A stretch of DNA of 64,000 nucleotides from RYN-230 sp963711705 (GCA_963711705.1 CAVQFM010000017.1:62001-126000); one strand, 5' to 3'; positions 51,264 to 58,946 are shown, numbered from the stretch's first letter. A program made the numbers and translations. Notes: generated from the letters alone by a model not told the origin.

Positions 51264-51916
51264 CGGATATCGGCCCCGGGCGGCCGGGCGGCTGGTGCTT
51301 CCCGCCTCCCGCGCCGTGGCCCGCGGCCCGGCGACATCATTTCCAGCGTGGCTGCGGCCCGGCCCTCGCGCGGGATCTCCCGCCCGGCGTGGGCCATCCG
51401 CCAGCACCCGGCGACGGCCACCGCCAGCCAGCAGGCGATCGCGGTGTACAGCAGCAGCCCGTGGTGCAGGTCGGTGCTGCTGTACAGGCTGTGCACCACG
51501 GCCGATCCCCAGGCCGCGTAGCTGAACCAGTGCAGCCCGCGCCACATCCGGCGGCTCATCCGGGCCCGGAGCAGGCTGGTCACGATCAGCGCCAGCACGA
51601 GGTCGAGGGAGACCGCGCCCAGGCCGAGCCAGACCGGCTTGTACGACGACACGAACGGGATCACGATGGCGATCAGCTGGATGCTGACGTAGGAATCGGC
51701 GATCGCGGTGAGCACGTGCACCGCGACGAACACCACCGCCAGCAGGGACAGGTTACGGTGCAGCCCGGTGACCACGAACCTGGGGAATCCCGGCAGCCGG
51801 CCCTGCCGGTTCACCAGCATGCCGAGCAGCACCACCCCGGTCAGCAGCAGCAGGCTGACCACGCCGGTGGCCCGGCTGGCATACCAGAGCGCGGTGCTCT
51901 GGGTGATTCCGTTCAT
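51260..51916 (-). CDS. ferric reductase-like transmembrane protein
   Basis: A 218-residue membrane protein with about six helices and haem-binding histidines in TGLHRNLSLLAVVFVAVHVL (TM3) and RGLHWFSYAAWGSAVVHSL (TM5), the paired-His pattern of the ferric reductase/NADPH-oxidase membrane domain. There is no cytosolic FAD/NAD domain; the NuoF-like protein in the same operon probably supplies electrons. The ATG at 51916 has AGAGGGA upstream, a TACTAT -10 and a TCAGAG tandem box. It may reduce an outside acceptor, perhaps one carrying flavin attached by the nearby ApbE. Confidence 0.85.
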   Translation of the reverse strand: MNGITQSTALWYASRATGVVSLLLLTGVVLLGMLVNRQGRLPGFPRFVVTGLHRNLSLLAVVFVAVHVLTAIADSYVSIQLIAIVIPFVSSYKPVWLGLGAVSLDLVLALIVTSLLRARMSRRMWRGLHWFSYAAWGSAVVHSLYSSTDLHHGLLLYTAIACWLAVAVAGCWRMAHAGREIPREGRAAATLEMMSPGRGPRRGRREAPAARPPGADIR

Positions 51917-51945
51917 GTAGGTCCCTCTGGCCGGCGATCGGTCCG

Positions 51946-52010
51946 ATAGTAAGCATCCCGGCCCGGTTGCTGTGTGCACTAAGGGGCGACTCTGAATACC
52001 TTCTGAACCA
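51946..52010 (-). promoter_or_regulatory. promoter and tandem TCAGAG box of the ferric-reductase operon
   Basis: On the + strand TCTGAA (51991) and TCTGAA (52002) are 11 bases apart, the same box as before the PhoP-like gene. The -10 TACTAT is at 51951-51946, placing the box near -50 to -70, a normal activator position. The mRNA leader would be about 23 bases with a ribosome site. Confidence 0.6.
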
Positions 52011-52143
52011 CTTGGCCTGGCCTGCTCCGCCCTGATGAGCGGGGCAAAGTGCAAAGTCCGGTATACATACCACGCAGCAAACGCTGCCGCGGTTCGGCGC
52101 CATCGCCTGGTGGGCCGCGTCCCGCCGTCCTGGTGGAGGCCGC

Positions 52144-52674
52144 ATGCCCAGACCGCCCGCAGCCCGGCGGCGCCGCCTCGGCGGCATCCTGCTCGACACC
52201 GGGCCGCTGGGGCGGGACCACGGCGGCTACCCGGGTGCCGGCGCCGGAGGCGACGGCGGTGGTCAGCCGGTGGGCGGCGCCGGGCGGGCGGTGGCCGTCT
52301 GCGTCCTCGTGTGGGCGTGGCGATCCCCGGGTTCGGCCTGGTCGGCTGGCTGCCTGCCGCCCTGGTGCTGCTCGCGGTGGCGGGCGGCGCCGACGTGATC
52401 TCGGCCGTTCCGCATGGTGATCGTGCAGCAAGTAACCCCGGACCAGATGCAGGGCCGGGTGAACAGCCTCAGGTACGCGGGCATCCAGGGCGGCCCACGG
52501 CTCGGCGACGCGGAGGCCGGGGCCGCCGCGGCCATCGGCGGGCCGCAGTTCGCCGCGTGGACCGGCGGCCTGCTGAGCGCCGCCACCGCGCTGCTGACCT
52601 GCTGGCTGCTGCCGGGGATCTGGCGCTATGACGCGCGCTCGCACGCTGACCCGGCATTGACCGCGGCCGGGTGA
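52144..52674 (+). pseudogene. MFS transporter (EntS-like) pseudogene with internal deletion
   Basis: The start region reads LGGILLDTGPLGRDHGGY, like the cytoplasmic opening of EntS-type exporters. The next recognisable part is already near the C-terminus (GLVGWLPAALVLLAVAGGAD), then a frameshift at about 52410, then VTPDQMQGRVNSLRYAGIQG, GPRLGDAEAGAAAAIGG and the last helices to TGA at 52674. About 300 residues and several helices are missing. The relic overlaps the end of the convergent small-protein gene. Confidence 0.65.
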
Positions 52675-53105
52675 GCCGGCGGGTCAGGAGCCGCCGGACA
52701 CGACGTGCGTAGGCGACGGGCTGGGGCCGGGGCCGGGGCCGTGGATGGCGTGCTGGCCGCGGGCGTGCTCACCGGGGCTGCGCTGGGCGGGGCGGCAGGC
52801 GCTGAGTCATGCCGGGCCCGGTGGTGGCGATGATGCTTGGCCGCGGCCGGGCTGGTGGCCTGGGCCTGGCTGACCGCTGAGCCGGATGAGCCCGGCCGGC
52901 TGCTGGGGGTGCTGGCCGGGGCCGTCGCGCCGGCCGGGGCTGTCGCGCTGGCCGCGGCGTGCGTCGAGCCGGGCAGGATGAGCGCGACGGCGCCCGCGGT
53001 GACCACGCCGACGGCGCCCACCGTGGCCGTGGCGGCCCGCAGGTGATCCTGGCTGCGCTGGCGCTGCGCCACTGCCGCGCGCACGCCTGCTCTGCGGTGA
53101 TTCAT
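52626..53105 (-). CDS. small single-helix Ala/Ser/Pro-rich protein next to ApbE, probably frameshifted at its end
   Basis: As read, 159 residues: a basic N-terminus (NHRRAGVRAAVAQRQRSQD), one membrane helix (VGAVGVVTAGAVALILPG) and a long Ala/Ser/Pro/Thr-rich outside part with KHHRHHRARH in the middle. In the GGCCCC repeat near 52723-52741 another frame reads PSPSPTHVVSGGS and stops at 52684, closely matching the end (TSGGS) of the paralogue at 54112-54456. So the true protein probably ends there. Its start overlaps the ApbE stop. Function unknown. Confidence 0.6.
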   Translation of the reverse strand: MNHRRAGVRAAVAQRQRSQDHLRAATATVGAVGVVTAGAVALILPGSTHAAASATAPAGATAPASTPSSRPGSSGSAVSQAQATSPAAAKHHRHHRARHDSAPAAPPSAAPVSTPAASTPSTAPAPAPARRLRTSCPAAPDPPAHPAAVNAGSACERAS

Positions 53106-54115
53106 CAGTCGCTGGCTCCCCGCGGGTCAGGGCGTGTCGTGACCGGTGGCGAGCCGGGTTCGCCCGGCCAGCCGTTCACGGTCCGCACGTTACCGGCTGC
53201 GTCCACCAGCCGGGCGGGCAAGCCGGATTTTGCCAGCCAGTCAGCGCCATCACGGCCTTTGATAATGGCCGCGGTGCTGGCCGTGTTCGCGTCCACGCAG
53301 GTAGCGGCGGCCACCGACACCGTGCGCCAGTACTCCGGGGCGGGCAGCCCGGTGCGCGGGTCGAGGATGTGGTGCAGCACCGCACCGCCGCGCCGCCAGC
53401 GCCGGGCGGTCGTGCTCGACGTGGCCAGCCCGCCGGCCTGGATGGCGACCACCGAGGCCGGGCCGACCGGGGGATCCTCGGGCCGCCCGGTCACATCCTG
53501 CACCCGCACCCGCCAGCCGCCGGCCGGCGGCTCGCCCGCCACCGAAATGTCCCCGCCCAGCCCGACCAGCACACCGCAGCCCAGCGCGGCGGCCAGCCGG
53601 GCCGCGGACCGGTCGGCGGCCCACGCCTTGGCGGTGGCCCCGAGGTCCAGCCGCACGCCCCGGGGCAGGATCAGCCGCCGGCCCGGCTCGTCGAGGTGGA
53701 CGTGCTGCCAGCCCGGGGCCGCCCGGACGGCCAGCGTGACCGGCGGCCCCGAGGCGGGCAGCTGGGCGAAGTCACGGTCGTAGCCGATGGCCACCATGGC
53801 CGCGCCCACGGTCGGGTCCACGTCGCCGCCGGTCAGCGCGGCGGCGCGGAGCGCGACGCCGATCGCCTCGGCGAGCAGCGGGCTGACCTGGACCGGATCC
53901 GGGCCAGCCGCGGTGTCCAGGCTCATCAGCTCGGAGTCCGGCCGGAACCGGCTGCACGCCGCGTCCACGTCGGCCAGGTCGGCGGCGAGCAGGCGGCGGC
54001 CCGCAGGGAGCGCGGCCGGGTCGGTCACCACCAGCCACGCCTGGGTTCCCAGCGCGGTCCAGCCCGCTGACGCCGGAGCGGCCGTGCCGCTCCCGGTATC
54101 AGCCGGGTCCATCAT
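53105..54115 (-). CDS. apbE: FAD:protein FMN transferase (ApbE)
   Basis: A 336-residue ApbE. Typical blocks are GTQAWLVVTDP near the start, CSRFRPDSELMSLD, LDLGATAKAWAADRSA (the family DLGGIAKG-like motif), GLGGDISV, GGLATSSTTARRW and HHILDPRTGLPA with the metal-binding region, then VAAATCVDANTASTAAI. ApbE attaches FMN through a phosphoester to Thr/Ser of outside or membrane proteins. No FMN-binding-domain target is encoded nearby. Both neighbours are small single-helix proteins overlapping it by 1-4 bases, so all three are co-expressed. Confidence 0.9.
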   Translation of the reverse strand: MMDPADTGSGTAAPASAGWTALGTQAWLVVTDPAALPAGRRLLAADLADVDAACSRFRPDSELMSLDTAAGPDPVQVSPLLAEAIGVALRAAALTGGDVDPTVGAAMVAIGYDRDFAQLPASGPPVTLAVRAAPGWQHVHLDEPGRRLILPRGVRLDLGATAKAWAADRSAARLAAALGCGVLVGLGGDISVAGEPPAGGWRVRVQDVTGRPEDPPVGPASVVAIQAGGLATSSTTARRWRRGGAVLHHILDPRTGLPAPEYWRTVSVAAATCVDANTASTAAIIKGRDGADWLAKSGLPARLVDAAGNVRTVNGWPGEPGSPPVTTRPDPRGASD

Positions 54116-54456
54116 GAGCCGCCCGAGGTGGCGGCGGCCGGCCCCGAACCGGCCGCCGGGGCCGACGATGACCCGAGGGAGCCCGAGTTCGACGCCGAGC
54201 CGGAACCGGTGCTGCCCGAGCTGTGCTGACCCGGGTCGTCCGACCCCGCTGAGTGCTCCGCGGCCGAGCCGCTGTTCGCCGTGGAGGACGCGGATGAGCT
54301 GCCATTACTGCTGTGCGCGGGGCCGGGCAGGTAGTAGGCGACCAGGCCGCCTGCGGCCAGGCCGAGGATACCCACGCCGGCCGTGGCGCCGCGCAGCCGC
54401 CGCCGCGCGCGCTCACGGCGGACCACGGCTGACACGGTCTGGTCGGGGTCAGGCAT
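54112..54456 (-). CDS. small single-helix Ser/Gly-rich protein, first gene of the ApbE operon
   Basis: A 114-residue protein: basic cytoplasmic start (VVRRERARRRLRGA), one membrane helix (VGILGLAAGGLVAYYLPGP), then about 65 residues almost wholly Ser, Gly, Ala and Asn, ending TSGGS. It is a paralogue of the protein downstream of apbE. No FMN-binding motif such as SGAT is present outside the membrane. GGAAGGAG lies upstream of the ATG; a TCAGAG-type box lies further up. The role may be structural in, or as a substrate of, the flavinylation system, but that is speculative. Confidence 0.7.
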   Translation of the reverse strand: MPDPDQTVSAVVRRERARRRLRGATAGVGILGLAAGGLVAYYLPGPAHSSNGSSSASSTANSGSAAEHSAGSDDPGQHSSGSTGSGSASNSGSLGSSSAPAAGSGPAAATSGGS

Positions 54457-54487
54457 CGGGACTCCTTCCGCTGCGGGCGGTCAGCCG

Positions 54488-54545
54488 GATACTGCCCCGC
54501 GCGGATCTGCCCGGGATGCGTGACGCCTCTGGGCCAGCTCTGAAA
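54488..54545 (-). promoter_or_regulatory. promoter and tandem TCAGAG-type box of the ApbE operon
   Basis: On the + strand TCTGG (54528) and TCTGAA (54539) are 11 bases apart, the third copy of the box seen before the PhoP-like and ferric-reductase genes. A CAGTAT -10 lies at 54493-54488, giving a box centred near -54. Confidence 0.55.
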
Positions 54546-54598
54546 GCGCGCGGCACACCCGTTAGCACGCACGGCCCGCCGCCCCGGTTCGGGCCGGC

Positions 54599-55245
54599 TT
54601 AGCCGGTACCCAGCACGCGGGCCAGCTTGGAGGCGGACGGCGAAGGCCGGGCGCCGGCCTCAGCCAGCCGCGCGGCGGCTGCGTCCAGCACCGCTGGTGT
54701 CCCGCAGACCAGCTCCACCTCGACTTCGCGCCAGGCATCGGTCTGCTGCCAGCGGGCCGGATCCACTGGGTCGGGCCGGGAACCGGTCACCCGGTCGTCG
54801 GCGACTTCGGCCAGCACGTCGCCCGCCGGGCCGATGAGCCGCCGGACGGTGCGCTCGGTCTGCAGCAGCGCGACCGGGACCAGCTGCTCGCCCGCGGTCC
54901 ACGGGGCCACTTGGGCGGCGATCTCGTCCGGCACCCTCGCGGTGGGCTCGCCCAGCGGGAAACGCAGTTCGCGCCTGGTGTCGGCGCTGACCGGCAGCTT
55001 GATGTGCCAGCCTGCGTCGGTGCCGCCGGTCCGGCGGCGCAGCGTGATGTGCGCCGCGGCCAGCCGGAGGCCGGCAGTGTCGAAGTAGGTGGCGGTCAGG
55101 TCCTGGATCTCGGGCAGGCTCATCTGCCCAGTGCCGGGCCGGCCAGGTCAGGGACTGCGAAATCGGCGCCGACGTCGTACTTTCGCTCGGTCTCGATGAC
55201 CTGCCGCTCGCCGGCCTGGTTCCCGTCCTGCCCGTCACTGGCCAT
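54599..55245 (-). CDS. CYTH-domain protein split by a frameshift
   Basis: A first frame of 41 codons from ATG 55245 holds the CYTH signature E-x-E-x-K (QVIETERKYDVGADFAVPDL) that binds metal-triphosphate, then hits TGA overlapping an ATG at 55123. The second frame (174 residues) holds the rest: LTATYFDTAGLRLAAAHITLRRRTGG, WHIKLPVSADTRRELRFPL and the C-terminal helices. One missing base near 55121-55135 would join them. TAGTCT ends six bases before ATG 55245, supporting that start. CYTH proteins hydrolyse inorganic triphosphate or thiamine triphosphate or make cAMP. Confidence 0.75.
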
Positions 55246-55478
55246 GCTGTGAGACTACGGCCCGGCCGTGGCCGGACCGGTACGCGGGCCGAATTCTCCC
55301 GTCCGACGGCAAACGCGCGCCCGGCGATCTAGCTGGCTGGCGTGTTTCCGCCGTACGGTGGCAGTCACGATGCCAGACTGCGTGTCACGCTCCGTATTCA
55401 AACGAACTCTGGTGGCGAGTTCACCAGCCCGGCGGCGGGGACGGGGCGGGGCCGGGCTGCCTGGGACGGGGGTAGTAC

Positions 55479-56321
55479 ATGGGTCTCATTACGGATGCTT
55501 ACAGCGCGGCCGAGGGATACGAGGCGGTGAGCCTGCCGCTGCCGCCTGGGGAACCGTCTGGGATTCATGGGCTGGATGGGGCGGTACTGCGCCGCCGCAG
55601 CGCCCGCCCGACCAAGCGGGCCGTGATCTACCCGCACTGCATGAACGACCATTTCGTGCCGGCCGACCTGGCCAGCTGGTACACCGACCGGGGATTCCAT
55701 TTCTACGTCGTGGACCTGCGGCGGCTGGGCGATCCCGGGCGGCCGGCCCAGCAGAGGCGTCCGGCCGGACTCGAGGAGTACTTCGCCTGGCTGGACACGG
55801 CCGCCCGGCACGTGCGGGAGACCGACGGCATCGAGACCGTGGTGCTGTCCGCGCACGCGGCCGGGGCGCTGATCGCCGCGCTGTGGTGCCACGCCCGGCG
55901 GGGCAGCCAGCCCGCGGACGCGCTGATCCTGGCCAGCCCGTCCTTCGGGGCCGGATCGTGGGTGGTCCGCGCGGTGACCGGGAGCGGTTTCGCGGGCCCG
56001 GCCCGGCGGCCTCCGGCGCTGCTGGCCGTGGTCCGGCGGCGGGTCCGCCGCGGCCTGGACATCAGCTGCCCGGTGCTGGTGCTGTGCCCGTCAGCCGGCT
56101 GGGACGCGCCCGGCGGGACCGGCGGCCTGCTCGCGCTGCCGGTGGTCGCCGGGGGGAAGGCCACGATGCGCCTCGGCCCGCACGTGACCTGGCTGAAGGT
56201 GGACGGCGGCCAGCCCGGTGAGGCACTGCCCGACGGCCCGGGCCGGGGCCGGGTGTTCGACGAACTGGGCCGCTGGCTGAGCGCCTACCTGTCCGGCCAG
56301 ATCCGCGACCAGCTGCTGTGA
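55479..56321 (+). CDS. alpha/beta-hydrolase-fold protein with degenerate nucleophile elbow
   Basis: A 280-residue protein of serine-aminopeptidase (S33) type: AVIYPHCMNDHFVPADLASWYTDRGFHFYVVDLR is the oxyanion/first-strand region. The elbow reads VVLSAHAAGALIAALW where active members have H-S-x-G-G, so the nucleophile Ser is Ala here. A later block has VLVLCPSAGW where the acid would be. It is probably not a hydrolase, or uses another residue. It stands alone on the + strand, divergent from the CYTH gene. Confidence 0.75.
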   Translation: MGLITDAYSAAEGYEAVSLPLPPGEPSGIHGLDGAVLRRRSARPTKRAVIYPHCMNDHFVPADLASWYTDRGFHFYVVDLRRLGDPGRPAQQRRPAGLEEYFAWLDTAARHVRETDGIETVVLSAHAAGALIAALWCHARRGSQPADALILASPSFGAGSWVVRAVTGSGFAGPARRPPALLAVVRRRVRRGLDISCPVLVLCPSAGWDAPGGTGGLLALPVVAGGKATMRLGPHVTWLKVDGGQPGEALPDGPGRGRVFDELGRWLSAYLSGQIRDQLL

Positions 56322-56324
56322 CCG

Positions 56325-57665
56325 CTAGCTGACACTTACCGTGATGCTGGGGTAGCCGCTGGCGCCGTTGGGCTCGGGTGGTTCCTGCACCGCGGTCTGC
56401 GTGTAGCCGGTGGCGTCGGTGGCCCGCGCCTCGATGACGTGCGTGCCGTGGGTGGCGTCCCACTCCCACACCCACTGCCGCCAGGTGTCGATACCCGGCA
56501 CCGTGGCCAGCCGGGCCTGCTCCCAGGGCCCGCGGTCCACCCGGACGTGCACCGCGTCGATGCCCTTGTGCTGGGCCCAGGCCACCCCGGCCACCGGGGT
56601 CTTGCCCGCCGTCACCGGGCCGCTGGGCACGTCGATGCGCGACTCGGTCTTGATCGGCCCCCGCTGCGACCAGCCGCGCTGGGCCCAGTAGGCCGGTTCC
56701 GCGGCGTACGTGGTCACCTTGATGTCCGTCACCCATTTGGTCGCCGACACGTACCCGTACAGCCCGGGGACCACCATGCGGACCGGGAACCCGTGCGCCA
56801 CCGGCAGCGCGGTCCCGTTCATGGCCACCGCCAGCATCGCGTCCCGGCCATCCAGGACGGTCGCGATGGGCGTCCCCGACGTGAAGCCGTCGGTGGAGGT
56901 GCACAGCAACTGGTCCGCGCCCGCCCGCGGGCGGGCCGTGCGCAGCAGGCTGGCCAGGCTGGTGCCGAGCCACTTGGCGTTGCCGATGTACGGGCCGGCC
57001 ACCGGGTTCGACACGCAGCACAGCGTGATCCAGTCCTCGATCAGCGGCCGCTTGAGCAGCTGGTCGAAGCTGATGTTGATCTCGCGTTCCACCATGCCGT
57101 GGATGCGCAGGTGCCAGGTCTGCGGGGCCACCTGAGGCAGGATCAGCGCGGTGTCCACCCGGTAGAACGAACCGTTCGGCGTGATGAACGGGCTCAGGCC
57201 CTTGATGTCCAGGTCGGTGCCGGGCGGCAGCGGCGGCGCCGGGTGGGCGGGCCGCGGGAAGCGCACGCTGGCCCGGGCCGCCGACACATTGGAGCGCTCC
57301 AGCAGGGCCCGCCCGGCAAACGCGCCGATACCCCCGGCAGCCAGCGCGATGGCGCTGGCGGTGAGGAAGCCGCGCCGCCCGGGCTGCCAGTTACCCGGCG
57401 GTCCGGCCGGCGGGCGGCGGGGCTGGGGCGGCCTGCCCGGGAAGTCAGGGGCTGGCCTGGTGCCGGATGCCGCCAGGTCGGCCGGGGATTGATCCGCGGG
57501 GACGCCAGCGAGTGGCGGGCCAGCCGGCGCCGGGCCAGTCCCGGCTGAGCCGCCGGTCGCCGTGTCAGCCGGGGCCGTGTCGGCCGGGGCAGTGTCCGAG
57601 GGGCGTGTCAGCCGGGGCCGTGTCAGCCGGGGGCGTGTCAGCGGGGGCCGTGTCGGCTCGGGCAT
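56325..57665 (-). CDS. molybdopterin-dependent oxidoreductase (sulfite-oxidase type), catalytic part
   Basis: The 446-residue frame holds, after a Pro/Ala/Asp/Thr linker, a second membrane helix (RRGFLTASAIALAAGGIGAFAG) and a SUOX-type molybdopterin domain: TWHLRIHGMVEREINISFDQLL, WITLCCVSNPVAGPYIGNAKWLGTSL with the Mo-ligand Cys, LPVAHGFPVRMVVPGLYGYVSATKWVTDI, then an Ig-like dimerisation domain to the end. Actinobacterial members are usually one protein with the four-helix block encoded at 57601-58251. A GGGG run at 57600-57603 seems to carry one extra base. The enzyme would act outside the membrane on an oxidised sulfur or nitrogen substrate. Confidence 0.8.
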   Translation of the reverse strand: MPEPTRPPLTRPRLTRPRLTRPSDTAPADTAPADTATGGSAGTGPAPAGPPLAGVPADQSPADLAASGTRPAPDFPGRPPQPRRPPAGPPGNWQPGRRGFLTASAIALAAGGIGAFAGRALLERSNVSAARASVRFPRPAHPAPPLPPGTDLDIKGLSPFITPNGSFYRVDTALILPQVAPQTWHLRIHGMVEREINISFDQLLKRPLIEDWITLCCVSNPVAGPYIGNAKWLGTSLASLLRTARPRAGADQLLCTSTDGFTSGTPIATVLDGRDAMLAVAMNGTALPVAHGFPVRMVVPGLYGYVSATKWVTDIKVTTYAAEPAYWAQRGWSQRGPIKTESRIDVPSGPVTAGKTPVAGVAWAQHKGIDAVHVRVDRGPWEQARLATVPGIDTWRQWVWEWDATHGTHVIEARATDATGYTQTAVQEPPEPNGASGYPSITVSVS

Positions 57666-58251
57666 TGTCCGGCGGGGCGGTGTCTGCCGGGGCGGGGTGG
57701 GCCAGGGCCGGGTCGGCGGGCACGTCGAACACCGGCGCGCTCGTGCCCCCGCGGCCCCGGGCCGTAGCCGGGACGGCCGGGGCCTGGTACCCGGCCGGCT
57801 GGGGCAGCCCGCCGGCGGTGCGCACCAACTGGTACAGCGCGTAGGCGCCCACCGCCGCCCCGATCAGCGTGGGCAGCACATCGACCGCCGCGGCCTTGGG
57901 CTGGTCCAGCTCAGCCAGGATGCCGACCAGCGCGAACACGCCCAGCCCGGCGAAGCCATAACTGAGCCGGTGCATGGCCAGCACCCCGATCACCGCGGAG
58001 AACACCGCGAGCAGCACCAGGATGCCGATGACCAGCGCGAGCTTGTCGTGCGAGCCGAACGTGGCGATGGCGAAGTTCTTGACCGCGGGCGGGGTATTGT
58101 CAATGGCCACGCTTCCGACCGCGGCCACCGGTGAGCCCTGGGGCCGGCTGAGACCGGCGACCAGCTGGGCGACTCCGAGCGCGACCCAGGCGGTGAGCAG
58201 GCCGACCAGCACACCGCGGATGGCACGTCGTGAGTCAGGGACAGCTTTCAC
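57565..58251 (-). CDS. membrane-anchor part of the same molybdopterin oxidoreductase gene
   Basis: A frame with four to five membrane helices (AIRGVLVGLLTAWVALGVAQL, LALVIGILVLLAVFSAVIGVLA, YGFAGLGVFALVGILAEL, LPTLIGAAVGAYALYQLV) and a PADTAP repeat linker that runs into TGA at 57565. Changing frame at the GGGG run 57600-57603 continues straight into the catalytic part (PSDTAPADTAPADTA). GTG 58251 is chosen because CGAATA of a SigK-type promoter ends six bases before it. Confidence 0.75.
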   Translation of the reverse strand: MKAVPDSRRAIRGVLVGLLTAWVALGVAQLVAGLSRPQGSPVAAVGSVAIDNTPPAVKNFAIATFGSHDKLALVIGILVLLAVFSAVIGVLAMHRLSYGFAGLGVFALVGILAELDQPKAAAVDVLPTLIGAAVGAYALYQLVRTAGGLPQPAGYQAPAVPATARGRGGTSAPVFDVPADPALAHPAPADTAPPDNARADTAPADTPPADTAPADTPLGHCPGRHGPG

Positions 58252-58257
58252 AGGCAC

Positions 58258-58285
58258 TATTCGTAGCCTACGGCGATCTGGATTG
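58258..58285 (-). promoter_or_regulatory. SigK-type promoter of the molybdopterin oxidoreductase gene
   Basis: CAATCC (58285-58280), 16-base spacer, CGAATA (58263-58258), then six bases to GTG 58251. I recall CCATCC-N16/17-CGAATA as the mycobacterial SigK consensus. It mirrors the sigK promoter on the other strand. Confidence 0.7.
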
Positions 58286-58306
58286 CCGGATATCGCGGCT
58301 GATGGG

Positions 58307-58335
58307 CAATCCATGCCCGGTTCCGGCAGCGAATA
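58307..58335 (+). promoter_or_regulatory. SigK-type promoter of sigK (autoregulation)
   Basis: CAATCC (58307-58312), 17-base spacer, CGAATA (58330-58335), then six bases to GTG 58342. The sequence and geometry equal the divergent promoter, indicating a leaderless sigK mRNA made by SigK itself. Confidence 0.7.
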
Positions 58336-58341
58336 AAGGAC

Positions 58342-58944
58342 GTGCCGTTGACCGATAACCCGTCATGGCGCCCGGGTGACCTGGGCCATGGCCAGCCCGG
58401 CCCGCCCGCTGACGATCTGGCTGCCCTGCTCACCCAGGTGGGGCGGGGGAATGACGCTGCGTTCGCGGCGGTCTACACGCGGATCAGCGGGCATGTGTTC
58501 GGCATCGCGCGGAGCGTGCTGCGCGACCCGGCCCAGGCCGAGGAAGTCGCCCAGGAAGTCCTGCTGGAGGTCTGGCGCGACGCGGCCCGTTTCGACGTGG
58601 CCCGGGGGAGCGCGATGGCCTGGGTGGTCACCCTCGCCCACCGCCGGGCGGTGGACCGGGTCCGCTCCGAGCAGGCCGCGTCCGCGCGCGAGCAGCGGGT
58701 GGCCCGGCCCGACATCTCCTACGACGTCGTGACGGAGGCCGTGCAGGCGCGGCTGGAAGCCGAGCGGGTCCGCCGCTGCCTGGGCTCGCTCACCCAGCTC
58801 CAGCAGGAGTCCATCACCCTCGCCTACTACCGGGGATGCACCTACCGTGAGGTGGCCGCCCTGCTGGACGTGCCGGTGGGGACGGTCAAGACCCGGATGC
58901 GCGACGGGCTGATCCGGCTTCGCGACTGCCTGGGGGTGGAGTAG
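58342..58944 (+). CDS. sigK: ECF sigma factor SigK
   Basis: A 200-residue ECF sigma factor: region 2 with DDLAALLTQVGRGNDAAFAAVY and FGIARSVLRDPAQAEEVAQEVLLEVWRDAARFD, region 4 with LGSLTQLQQESITLAYYRGCTYREVAALLDVPVGTVKTRMRDGLIRLR. Pairing with an RskA anti-sigma gene two bases later marks it as SigK. GTG 58342 fits the leaderless promoter; a TTG at 58348 has AAAGGA seven bases upstream and is an alternative if transcription starts earlier. Confidence 0.9.
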   Translation: MPLTDNPSWRPGDLGHGQPGPPADDLAALLTQVGRGNDAAFAAVYTRISGHVFGIARSVLRDPAQAEEVAQEVLLEVWRDAARFDVARGSAMAWVVTLAHRRAVDRVRSEQAASAREQRVARPDISYDVVTEAVQARLEAERVRRCLGSLTQLQQESITLAYYRGCTYREVAALLDVPVGTVKTRMRDGLIRLRDCLGVE

Positions 58945-58946
58945 CC

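Noticed and set aside
54112..54456. RGAT in the small ApbE-operon protein as a possible FMN attachment site
   Set aside because: It lies on the cytoplasmic side just before the membrane helix and lacks the Asp/Ser context of known FMN-binding motifs.
55380..55390. Palindrome GCGTGTCACGC in the CYTH/hydrolase divergent region
   Set aside because: Arms of only five GC-rich bases are expected by chance in this composition, and no regulator is nearby.
58335..58350. AAAGGA as ribosome site for a TTG start of sigK at 58348
   Set aside because: The CGAATA -10 predicts that the mRNA starts at or near 58342, which would leave AAAGGA outside it; kept only as an alternative.
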